The position numbers and the translations under genes were made by a program. The notes below the pieces were generated by a model. That model ran no database searches, was not told the DNA's origin, and saw only the letters and a list, made by a program, of their open reading frames with translations. A DNA stretch of 64,000 nt from Aquimarina rhabdastrellae (GTDB lineage: Bacteria > Bacteroidota > Bacteroidia > Flavobacteriales > Flavobacteriaceae), in contig CANDNT010000008.1 in the NCBI GenBank assembly GCA_947387485.1, positions 121,236 through 185,235 on the forward strand, in the 5' to 3' direction. Positions 28,030 to 35,586 of this stretch are shown one piece after another (within the stretch, counting starts at the first letter, position 1; every line of letters begins with the position of its first letter).

Positions 28030-28073
28030 ATGATATTTATCATATTATTTATCCCCCAACATCTGCACTTTTG
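28030..28073 (+). promoter_or_regulatory. FNR-like operator and promoter of the nap operon
   Basis: Palindrome ATGATATTTATCAT (28030-28043) and the -7 box CACTTTTG (28066-28073, 7/8), again at a 36-nt offset. The leader to the napD ATG would be about 75 nt. Confidence 0.68.
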
Positions 28074-28154
28074 TTATAAGAAATTAACGGAGTTTTTACA
28101 GTTTTACCGTAAATAAACTCCTCTATATATAACACATCAAATCTAGCTCAACAG

Positions 28155-28394
28155 ATGCCTATAAAAAGTTATTTAGCACATCCTCATGAGGGGCAAAAAG
28201 AGGAACTCATCAATGCCTTAAAGGCTTTTGAAGATTGTGACATTATTCCTGCAAAAAATCAGGATCTCGTTATTGTTGTAACCGATACGCCTACTCAACA
28301 AGAAGATGACCTTATCAAAGAAAAAATAGAAGCTATAGATAGTCTACGATTATTAGCCATGGTTTCTGGATTTAATACACCTCAAAACGATTAG
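28155..28394 (+). CDS. napD: NapD-type chaperone of nitrate reductase
   Basis: The 79-residue ferredoxin-fold protein has NapD features: MPIKSYLAHPHEG, the DCDIIPAKNQDLVIVV segment and a LRLLAMVSGF ending. NapD binds the NapA twin-arginine signal and delays export until the cofactor is inserted. It ends 3 bp before napA. Confidence 0.85.
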   Translation: MPIKSYLAHPHEGQKEELINALKAFEDCDIIPAKNQDLVIVVTDTPTQQEDDLIKEKIEAIDSLRLLAMVSGFNTPQND

Positions 28395-28397
28395 CAT

Positions 28398-30725
28398 ATG
28401 TATACCTCATTAAGTAACCGAAGAAGTTTTATAAAGAAAATGGCAACCTTATCTGCCATGACTGCTGCAGCTACCATGTTTCCAGGGATACTGTTTGCAG
28501 AAGAACAAGAAAAAAACATTCCTGATAACGGAGATATTGATTGGAAAAAAGGACCTTGTCGTTTTTGTGGTGTAGGTTGTGGTATCTTAGTAGGTGTACA
28601 AGATGGTAAAGCTGTTGCTGTAAAAGGTGATCCTAAATCTTCTGTAAACAAAGGTCTACTATGTGTTAAAGGGTATCACCAAATCATGTGTACCCAAGCT
28701 GCTGATCGTCTAGAATATGCATTAGTAAAGAAAAATGGTACTTATGTAAAAACGCCTATAAACGAAGCCCTAGATATCGTTGCTAACAAAATGAAATCTA
28801 CTATAGAAAAACATGGTAAAGATAGTGTTGCGATGTATACTTCTGGGCAATCGACTATTCCTGAAGGTTATGTCGCTTCAAAATTCATGAAAGGTGCAAT
28901 TGGTACTAATAACTTAGATTGTAATGCTCGTTTGTGTATGGCTAGTGCTGTAGCAGGATTCTTAACCACGTTTGGAGCAGATGAACCTATGGGATGTTAT
29001 GAAGATATAGAGCATGCAGATTATTTTATTACTTGGGGTAATAATATGGCAGAGATGCATCCTGTATTATTCTCTAGAATGCTTGAACAAAAACACAGTA
29101 GAGGAGCAAAAATTATTGATTTTGCTACACGTACTTCACGTTCTAGTATGGGATCTACAAAGTCTATTTTATTTGAACCTCAAACAGATTTGGCTGTTGC
29201 AAATGCTATTTGTTATGAGATCATTAACAATGGATGGATGAATAAAAAGTTTGTCGAAGAGCATATTAATTTTAGTAAAGGTCTTACAAAAATGGGATAT
29301 GGTCTTGAAGATAATTACAAATTCAAAGACAAGCCATCAAAGATTTCTTTTGAAGATTATAAAACATTTTTAAATGATTATACGCCTAAGAAAGTAGCTA
29401 AGTATTCTAAGGTATCTGTAAAAGATATTAAGTTTTTAGCGTCTATCTACGGAGATCCTAATATCAAAGTTATGTCGCTTTGGTGTATGGGAGTTAATCA
29501 ACATACTAGAGGTACATGGATGAATAACCTCATCTATAATATGCACCTTTTAACAGGTAAAATTTCTCAACCTGGTAACAGTCCATTCTCTCTTACAGGA
29601 CAACCCTCTGCTTGTGGTACTGCACGTGAAGTAGGTACATTTACTCACAAACTACCTAAGGGAGTGGTGATGAATGAAAAGCACCGTAAACTAGCTGCAA
29701 AAATATGGAAGGTACCTTATGAGCGTATTCCTTCTAAACCAACATATCACGCTACAGAAATGTTTAGAGCTGTTGACCGTGGTGATATCAAATTTATTTG
29801 GACTCAAGTTACAAACCCTCTTGTTTCTTTACCCAAAACGAGTCGTTATCGTCCTGGAATGGAAAAAGATTCTTGTTTTGTAGTGGTATCTGATGTATTC
29901 CCTACTCCAACATCTGATGTGGCAGATGTGATTTTACCTGCATCATGGCATATCGAAAAATCTGGATTATACGGTAACTCTGAGCGTCGTACACAACACT
30001 GGGATCAAATGGTAGAAGGTCCTGGAGATACAACTCCTGATGCATGGATGACTATCGAAGTAGCTAAGCGTATGGGATATGGAGATTTATTCCCGTATAG
30101 CAAAGAAAATCACGTTGAGGAAATTTATAATGAATATCGTCAATTTCATGAAGGAGCAAAACATGGTATGGCACCACTAGACGTATTAAAAGAGAAATCC
30201 GGTGTGATCTGGCCTTATGTAAACGGAAAGTCAACACAATGGCGATTTAATGCTCAATATGATCCTGCTTGTGACAATGGTAAAGATTTCCATTTTTATG
30301 GAAAACCTGATGGTAAAGCTATTATCTGGCAACGTCCTTTTGAACCTGCACCAGAAAAACCTGATAACGAATATCCTTTCTGGTTAAATACAGGTCGTGT
30401 TGTAGAACACTGGCATACGGGATCCATGACGCGAAGAATTCCTGTCTTGCATAAAGCTATGCCAAACGCTTATGTAGAATTTCATCCTGATGATGCTAAA
30501 GCACTAGGTGTAAGTAATGGTCAAAACGTAAAAGTAATTTCTCGTAGAGGTGAATGTACGTTACCTGCATCTATTAACGAACGTGGTTTACCAACCAAAG
30601 GTCAAGTCTTTGTACCATTCTTTGACGAAAACATGCTTATTAATGATGTCACTATAGACGCTTTTTGTCCAATTTCTAAAGAACCGGACTATAAGAAATG
30701 TGCTGTAAGAATCGAAAAAGCATAA
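28398..30725 (+). CDS. napA: Periplasmic nitrate reductase, catalytic Mo-bis-MGD subunit
   Basis: The 775-residue enzyme has a twin-arginine signal (NRRSFIKKMATLSA near 7-20) and a [4Fe-4S] motif with Cys54, 57, 61 and 89 (CRFCGVGC ... LLCVKGY). The molybdenum ligand is Cys180 in NARLCMASAV, followed by EPMGCYEDIEHADYF as in NapA. The C-terminal molydopterin dinucleotide-binding domain is complete. Length is somewhat shorter than E. coli NapA (828). It reduces nitrate to nitrite in the periplasm. A 13-bp hairpin separates it from the next gene. Confidence 0.95.
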   Translation: MYTSLSNRRSFIKKMATLSAMTAAATMFPGILFAEEQEKNIPDNGDIDWKKGPCRFCGVGCGILVGVQDGKAVAVKGDPKSSVNKGLLCVKGYHQIMCTQAADRLEYALVKKNGTYVKTPINEALDIVANKMKSTIEKHGKDSVAMYTSGQSTIPEGYVASKFMKGAIGTNNLDCNARLCMASAVAGFLTTFGADEPMGCYEDIEHADYFITWGNNMAEMHPVLFSRMLEQKHSRGAKIIDFATRTSRSSMGSTKSILFEPQTDLAVANAICYEIINNGWMNKKFVEEHINFSKGLTKMGYGLEDNYKFKDKPSKISFEDYKTFLNDYTPKKVAKYSKVSVKDIKFLASIYGDPNIKVMSLWCMGVNQHTRGTWMNNLIYNMHLLTGKISQPGNSPFSLTGQPSACGTAREVGTFTHKLPKGVVMNEKHRKLAAKIWKVPYERIPSKPTYHATEMFRAVDRGDIKFIWTQVTNPLVSLPKTSRYRPGMEKDSCFVVVSDVFPTPTSDVADVILPASWHIEKSGLYGNSERRTQHWDQMVEGPGDTTPDAWMTIEVAKRMGYGDLFPYSKENHVEEIYNEYRQFHEGAKHGMAPLDVLKEKSGVIWPYVNGKSTQWRFNAQYDPACDNGKDFHFYGKPDGKAIIWQRPFEPAPEKPDNEYPFWLNTGRVVEHWHTGSMTRRIPVLHKAMPNAYVEFHPDDAKALGVSNGQNVKVISRRGECTLPASINERGLPTKGQVFVPFFDENMLINDVTIDAFCPISKEPDYKKCAVRIEKA

Positions 30726-30743
30726 GGTAAAACACTGATTATA

Positions 30744-30773
30744 AATCGGCTTTTATCTCTATAAAAGCCGATT
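30744..30773 (+). other. Intercistronic hairpin between napA and napB-like gene
   Basis: A perfect 13-bp stem (30744-30756 with 30761-30773) has a CTCT tetraloop, 18 bp after the napA stop. No T-run follows, so it looks like an mRNA processing or stability element, or a partial terminator. Confidence 0.6.
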
Positions 30774-30796
30774 GTTAACTAATAAAATATAAACAC

Positions 30797-31489
30797 GTGA
30801 AAAGATTAGGTATTATATCACTATTTATACTCCTTTTTATAGGTTTTATATCCCTCTGGAATTACAGTTATCAAACAGGATTAGAGGACGCATATATACC
30901 TTTAAATCATACGAGTACCACACCACGTATTCCATCTGAACAAGGAGTTTTTGAACGCTCTGAGTTTGCATTAGATTATACTAAGATGCCTATAGATGAA
31001 ACGCATCAACGCTCTCTAGCTACGTATTATGATAATCGTGCTTTTCCTGGGGCTCCACCTAGTATTCCTCATCCTGTAAAGGATGATCGCAATATGGGAG
31101 AAAAAGCTTGTTTGCAATGTCATCAAAATGGTGGTTTTGTAGTTAAGTTTAATGCTAATGCACCTGTAACTCCTCATCCAGAAATGGTAAACTGTAGGCA
31201 ATGTCATGTTCCTCAACAAACTCAAGGTTTGTTTGTTGATAATAGTTTTGATAAGATCAAAGCTCCTAAAGCTGGAATTAATAATGCTTTATTGACGAGT
31301 CCTCCAGTAATTCCTCATCAAATTCAAATGAGAGAAAATTGCTTGTCTTGCCATGCTGGTCCTAGCGCACCAAAAGAAATTAGAGTTTCACATCCTGAAC
31401 GTGTTAACTGTAGACAATGTCACGTACCTGCTACAACAGAAAATATTGCTTCGGGTTCATTTTTAAGACAGACAAATCATGATAAATAA
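30797..31489 (+). CDS. Tetrahaem, internally duplicated NapB-like cytochrome
   Basis: The 230-residue protein has an N-terminal membrane anchor or uncleaved signal (residues 4-22) and four CxxCH haem sites: 105-109, 133-137, 182-186 and 205-209. They form two modules of the same plan, IPH (His92; His174), CxxCH, HPE (His127; His199) and NCRQCHVP. This is the arrangement of the dihaem NapB repeated twice. Canonical NapB has only two haems. It should relay electrons to NapA. The start is GTG at 30797, and it overlaps the next gene by 11 bp. Confidence 0.8.
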   Translation: MKRLGIISLFILLFIGFISLWNYSYQTGLEDAYIPLNHTSTTPRIPSEQGVFERSEFALDYTKMPIDETHQRSLATYYDNRAFPGAPPSIPHPVKDDRNMGEKACLQCHQNGGFVVKFNANAPVTPHPEMVNCRQCHVPQQTQGLFVDNSFDKIKAPKAGINNALLTSPPVIPHQIQMRENCLSCHAGPSAPKEIRVSHPERVNCRQCHVPATTENIASGSFLRQTNHDK

Positions 31490-32111
31490 ATATAAATACA
31501 TATTGTTATTAGGGTGTAGCTTAATTTTGATCAGTTTACTCTTTTCTTGTAAATCTCATCATGAAGATGAATACCATAATATCGTAGATAAAATTGAAGC
31601 AAAAAGTACCTTATATAACGGTACTTCTATATCCTCTGAAGCGTATATCGAACCTAATACTATCGAAATCACAGAAGGTGAACATACTTTTTTAATTCCT
31701 GAGCGTAAGAGTCAAATTACCTCTTATGCTTGTACAGAGTGTCACGCTAAACCCCTAGGCGAATTACAGGACAGTACAAAATATAAAAAAGCACATTGGA
31801 ATATCAAATTAAAGCATGCAAATGCTCACACGATGAACTGTGTTACTTGTCATAATAGCGCTGATATGGATAATTTGAAAAGTTTAACTGGTGAAGCTAT
31901 TGATTTTAATCGCAGTTATAATTTATGTAGTCAGTGTCATACACAACAGTTTAAAGACTGGAAAGGCGGTGCTCATGGAAAACGTATTGGAGGTTGGGCT
32001 CCACCTAGAGCTTCACTTACTTGTGTAAATTGCCATAACCCACATCAACCACAAATTAAATCTAAGTGGCCTGTGAGGTATAACACCCAAAAAGAAATTG
32101 AAAGAGATTAA
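31479..32111 (+). CDS. Tetrahaem c-type cytochrome lipoprotein of the nap operon
   Basis: The 210-residue lipoprotein (LLFSC, Cys24) has four CxxCH motifs at 85-89, 121-125, 150-154 and 182-186, with further His residues (HWNIKLKHANAH, GGAHGKR, NPH) as likely distal ligands. It resembles small multihaem cytochrome c3/NrfH-like electron carriers but lacks the membrane-embedded NapC/NrfH start. It may bridge the NrfD-type module to the NapB-like protein. It overlaps the preceding gene and sits 37 bp before the Fe-S gene. Confidence 0.8.
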   Translation: MINKYKYILLLGCSLILISLLFSCKSHHEDEYHNIVDKIEAKSTLYNGTSISSEAYIEPNTIEITEGEHTFLIPERKSQITSYACTECHAKPLGELQDSTKYKKAHWNIKLKHANAHTMNCVTCHNSADMDNLKSLTGEAIDFNRSYNLCSQCHTQQFKDWKGGAHGKRIGGWAPPRASLTCVNCHNPHQPQIKSKWPVRYNTQKEIERD

Positions 32112-32148
32112 TTCCTATAAAAATTAGGAAACAACAATATAATTCTAA

Positions 32149-33240
32149 ATGAGTATGAGTAGCAATAATAAAAAATGGTTTTCGCTCAACCTTTCTAATC
32201 GAAAAAAAGAGCAATCCTCTTCTTGTAGTTGTGGTAATACCTCTGGGCAATGTGCTTCTCAACAAACACCTGAGGTTATTGATAACGAACAAAATAAAGA
32301 TGGATTTGAACAGGTTTTTGATGTAACGATGGATCGCCGTACGGCTTTTAAAAAACTGACAGCTAGCTTAATGATTGGTGCGGGAGCAGTTAGTACTTCT
32401 TGTAGTGTGATTTCTAGTGATGAATCAAAAGAAAAAGCACAAATTGACTGGGAAGAACAGTTTAAAGGTAATTACCGATTGATGACTGACGAAGAAAAGC
32501 AAGCTACAGTTGAACGCTTAGTTCGTTCTTATCAATTGCGTACTGGTAAAACGATTAATATGTCTTCTAAAAATGCAGAGGAAAATGTATTATTTGGTTA
32601 TGCCTTTAATATTTCTAAATGTCAGGGATATATGGATTGCGTCAATGCCTGTGTTGAAGAAAATAACCAAGACCGTAATTCTCAAATGCAATACATACGT
32701 ATTCATGAAATGAAAGAAGGTAATGGGTTTAATTTTGGAGAGGCAGATGATAATTACTATCACGAAGTTCCTGCTGAAGGACATTTTTATATGGGTACAC
32801 AATGTTTTCATTGTGATAATCCTCCTTGTACCAAAGTTTGCCCTGTAAAAGCTACATGGAAAGAAGATGATGGTCTTGTAGTGATTGATTATGACTGGTG
32901 TATAGGTTGTCGTTACTGTATGGCTGCATGTCCTTATGACGGTCGTAGATTTAATTGGTCTCAACCTGAAGTACCTGAAGAAGAGATCAACAAAAACCAA
33001 CATTACTTAGGTAATCGTATGCGCAAAAAAGGGGTTATGGAAAAATGTACATTCTGTGTACAACGCTCAAGAGCAGGTAAGAATCCAGCTTGTGTAGAAG
33101 CTTGCCCTACAGGTGCTCGTATTTTTGGTAATCTATTAGATCCAGATAGTACTATAAGATGGGTTCTAGAGAACAAAAAAGTATTTAGACTCAAAGAGGA
33201 TTTGGGTACTGAACCAAAGTTCTGGTATTTTATGGATTAA
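32149..33240 (+). CDS. NrfC/PsrB-type multi-[4Fe-4S] electron-transfer subunit
   Basis: The 363-residue protein carries four ferredoxin-type cysteine groups: Cys158/164/168, 219/222/227/231, 251/254/257/261 and 300/303/315/319. The first group has Tyr161 where the second Cys is expected, so it has 15 of 16 ligands. A twin-arginine motif (MDRRTAFKKL, residues 61-70) is followed by a hydrophobic stretch and STSC (Cys85), giving a Tat or Tat-lipoprotein signal. It is preceded by an unusual Cys-rich N-terminal stretch (SSSCSCGNTSGQC). If translation started at ATG 32329 (residue 61) the signal would be canonical. It pairs with the NrfD-like gene. Confidence 0.85.
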   Translation: MSMSSNNKKWFSLNLSNRKKEQSSSCSCGNTSGQCASQQTPEVIDNEQNKDGFEQVFDVTMDRRTAFKKLTASLMIGAGAVSTSCSVISSDESKEKAQIDWEEQFKGNYRLMTDEEKQATVERLVRSYQLRTGKTINMSSKNAEENVLFGYAFNISKCQGYMDCVNACVEENNQDRNSQMQYIRIHEMKEGNGFNFGEADDNYYHEVPAEGHFYMGTQCFHCDNPPCTKVCPVKATWKEDDGLVVIDYDWCIGCRYCMAACPYDGRRFNWSQPEVPEEEINKNQHYLGNRMRKKGVMEKCTFCVQRSRAGKNPACVEACPTGARIFGNLLDPDSTIRWVLENKKVFRLKEDLGTEPKFWYFMD

Positions 33241-33264
33241 TGCGTGAAGGATTGCAACAGCATC

Positions 33265-33379
33265 CTTTTTATAGCTATCATTATCTACTACTCATTTAGA
33301 TGTCTATTACGTTCTAGCTATAAAAAGATACCGTGTAAAGCCTGACCCGAAGGGACACGCCCTATAAAGATTTTTATCT
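33265..33379. repeat. REP-like palindromic element between the Fe-S and NrfD genes
   Basis: In the gap 33241-33436 there is a perfect 13-bp inverted repeat (33265-33277 with 33315-33327) with a 37-nt loop. A compact GC-rich part follows: CGTGT...ACACG enclosing CCC-GAA-GGG (about 33332-33358). The GC-rich core contrasts with its surroundings. On the minus strand the core (GGGCGTGTCCCTTCGGGTC) resembles dispersed palindromic repeats I remember from Bacteroidota genomes; no second copy is seen in this window. Confidence 0.4.
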
Positions 33380-33436
33380 AAATAAAGAATATGTTCGGTT
33401 CTAATAAGATTACCGTGCATTATAAATCATATACTC

Positions 33437-34660
33437 ATGAAGAGATTATTCGTTTTTATAAATTTAATTAAAGATAGCTTAGATACTATTACTCGAGGGT
33501 CTAAGGGATATCATCTATGGATGGGGTTCTTGACTTTTGTTATGCTAGTCGGGATGTATTGTTATGGTATACAACTAGATCAAGGACTTAGTGCTACAGG
33601 GATGAATGATAGTGTAAGTTGGGGATTGTATATTTCTAATTTTACGTTTTTGGTAGGAGTTGCTGCTGCAGCTGTAATTCTAGTAATGCCTACTTATGTT
33701 TTAAAAGATATTGATTTTAAACGCGCCGTTTTAATTGGTGAAGGTTTAGCTGTTGCTGCCTTGGTTATGTGTCTTGCTTTTGTAATAGCCGATATGGGAG
33801 GGCCTTCTGTATTATGGCACATGATTCCTGTTATTGGGGTTTTTAACTTTCCTGATTCTATGTTAACTTGGGATGTTATTGCTCTTAATGGTTATTTGTT
33901 TATCAATATTAGTATTCCTTTTTACATTTTATTTCGCCATTATCAAGGAAAAGAAGCTAAATCTAGCGTGTATATTCCTGGAGCTTTATTGTCTGTTTTT
34001 TGGGCTGTAGGAATTCATTTAGTTACTGCATTTTTATATCAAGGTTTACAGTCGCGTCCATTCTGGAACAACGCTTTATTAGGTCCTCGCTTCTTAGCTT
34101 CTGCTTTTGCAGCTGGACCAGCACTTATCATCTTAGTTTTGGCAGTAATTCGTGCTTATACTCCATTCTCAATCGAAGATAAAACAATCAAAAAGATCAG
34201 TTTGGTAGTTACTGTTGCTGCTCAAATTAATCTTATCATGTTAGTGTCTGAATTGTTTAAAGAGTTTTATGCTCCTACACATCATAGTGAAAGTGCTTAT
34301 TATTTATTCTTTGGTTTAGGTGAGAAGAAGGCATTACTTCCATGGATTTGGACTGCCATTTCTATGAATGTTATCGCTACATTATTACTTACATTTCATA
34401 AGCTTAGAAATAATTTTAGAGTACTGTTCTTTGCCTGTACTATTCTATTTCTTGCCATCTGGATCGAAAAAGGTTTTGGATTAATCGTACCTGGTTTTAT
34501 TCCTGGTTCTTATGGTAAAATTTCAGAATATACTCCTTCTGGTATTGAAATCGGAGTTACTCTAGGTATTTGGGCTTTGGGCGCTTTTATCTTTACCATT
34601 CTATCAAAAACAGCTATACAAATCGAAATCGGGGCTTTACGTTATAAAAAACAAAAGTAG
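33437..34660 (+). CDS. NrfD/PsrC-family membrane quinol dehydrogenase subunit
   Basis: The 407-residue protein has about nine to ten transmembrane helices and the NrfD/PsrC pattern (GSKGYHLWMGFLTFVM, a GLYISNFTFLVGVAAAAVI helix, MLTWDVIALNGYLF, GPRFLASAFAAGPALI). It would oxidise menaquinol and pass electrons to the Fe-S subunit encoded just upstream. In this cluster it stands in place of NapC or NapGH. Confidence 0.88.
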   Translation: MKRLFVFINLIKDSLDTITRGSKGYHLWMGFLTFVMLVGMYCYGIQLDQGLSATGMNDSVSWGLYISNFTFLVGVAAAAVILVMPTYVLKDIDFKRAVLIGEGLAVAALVMCLAFVIADMGGPSVLWHMIPVIGVFNFPDSMLTWDVIALNGYLFINISIPFYILFRHYQGKEAKSSVYIPGALLSVFWAVGIHLVTAFLYQGLQSRPFWNNALLGPRFLASAFAAGPALIILVLAVIRAYTPFSIEDKTIKKISLVVTVAAQINLIMLVSELFKEFYAPTHHSESAYYLFFGLGEKKALLPWIWTAISMNVIATLLLTFHKLRNNFRVLFFACTILFLAIWIEKGFGLIVPGFIPGSYGKISEYTPSGIEIGVTLGIWALGAFIFTILSKTAIQIEIGALRYKKQK

Positions 34661-34672
34661 ATTTTCTAACCC

Positions 34673-34705
34673 AAGCTTGGACTTTGGCGTTAGAGGTTCA
34701 AGCTT
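34673..34705 (+). other. Intercistronic hairpin upstream of ric
   Basis: AAGCTTGGAC (34673-34682) pairs with GTTCAAGCTT (34696-34705) with one mismatch. There is no T-run, so it is more likely an mRNA structure than a terminator. Confidence 0.4.
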
Positions 34706-34720
34706 CATAATCGTATATTT

Positions 34721-35458
34721 ATGGACATACTTCCAACTCATAAAATTGGAGATATTGTAGCTTTAAATTATAAAACAGCTGCTATATTCTCTTCTTATAA
34801 TATTGATTTTTGTTGCAAAGGTCAACGTACATTATTTGATGCTTGTACTACTCAAAACGTCCCTATAGAAGAATTAATTTTTCGTCTAAAAAGTGTTGTA
34901 AATTCCACTTCTTATGATGAACAAGAAGAACCTTATAAAGATTGGTCTCCTGTAGTTTTAATAGATCATATTCTTAACGAGCATCACTCTTATGTAGAAG
35001 AAACAATCCCTGTATTATTACAGTATCTCAATAAATTATGTAAGGTACATGGAGAGCGTCATCCTGAGTTATTTCAAATTAATAATTTGTTTATTCAGGC
35101 TGCAAATGAACTAATGCAACATATGCAAAAAGAGGAAATGATTTTATTTCCTTTTGTTAGGGCTATGCATCAAGCTATAACAGAACAAACAGAGATTCCG
35201 TTACCTCATTTTGGTACAGTAGAAAATCCTATTAGAATGATGCAACATGAACATGATAATGAAGGGGAACGTTTTAGAAAAATTGCAGCTTTATCAAATC
35301 AATTTACACCTCCAGTAGATGCTTGTACCACCTATCGTGTTACTTATGCAATGCTAAGTGAGTTTGAAAAGGATTTGCATAAGCATATTCATCTAGAGAA
35401 TAATATTCTTTTTCCTAAAGCTATTGATCAAGAACATTCATTGAATTTGGTTTATTAA
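34721..35458 (+). CDS. ric: Di-iron repair protein of Fe-S clusters (RIC/ScdA/YtfE)
   Basis: The 245-residue protein begins with the ScdA N-terminal domain (IDFCCKGQRTL with the conserved Cys pair). It continues with hemerythrin-like helices carrying the His/Glu ligands (ILNEHHSYVEE, MQHMQKEEMILFPF, MMQHEHDNEGERF, LHKHIHLENNILFPK). RIC repairs Fe-S clusters after NO or oxidative damage. Its place at the end of the nitrate reductase operon fits protection against NO formed from nitrite. Confidence 0.93.
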   Translation: MDILPTHKIGDIVALNYKTAAIFSSYNIDFCCKGQRTLFDACTTQNVPIEELIFRLKSVVNSTSYDEQEEPYKDWSPVVLIDHILNEHHSYVEETIPVLLQYLNKLCKVHGERHPELFQINNLFIQAANELMQHMQKEEMILFPFVRAMHQAITEQTEIPLPHFGTVENPIRMMQHEHDNEGERFRKIAALSNQFTPPVDACTTYRVTYAMLSEFEKDLHKHIHLENNILFPKAIDQEHSLNLVY

Positions 35459-35538
35459 ATAAACTAACCAATTCTATTGATGTTTTATCATATATTGATT
35501 CGCTTTCCATAGTTATACTATGGTTCATTTTTTCCCAT

Positions 35539-35572
35539 AAAAGCTTCTGATAAAAATCGGAAGCTTTTTATA
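35539..35572 (+). terminator. Terminator downstream of ric, probably bidirectional
   Basis: Stem AAAAGCTTCTGA / TCGGAAGCTTTT (12 bp, one G-U) with a TAAAAA loop and flanking A/T runs, between the convergent ric and epimerase genes. Confidence 0.75.
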
Positions 35573-35586
35573 TATGATTATTTATT

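Noticed and set aside
31479..32111. Calling the tetrahaem lipoprotein NapC
   Set aside because: It has a lipobox and no N-terminal NapC/NrfH-type membrane helix pattern, so only a general multihaem cytochrome call is supported.
32590..33003. 137-codon minus-strand frame inside the Fe-S subunit gene
   Set aside because: It is antisense to a clear four-cluster ferredoxin gene and shows no family features.
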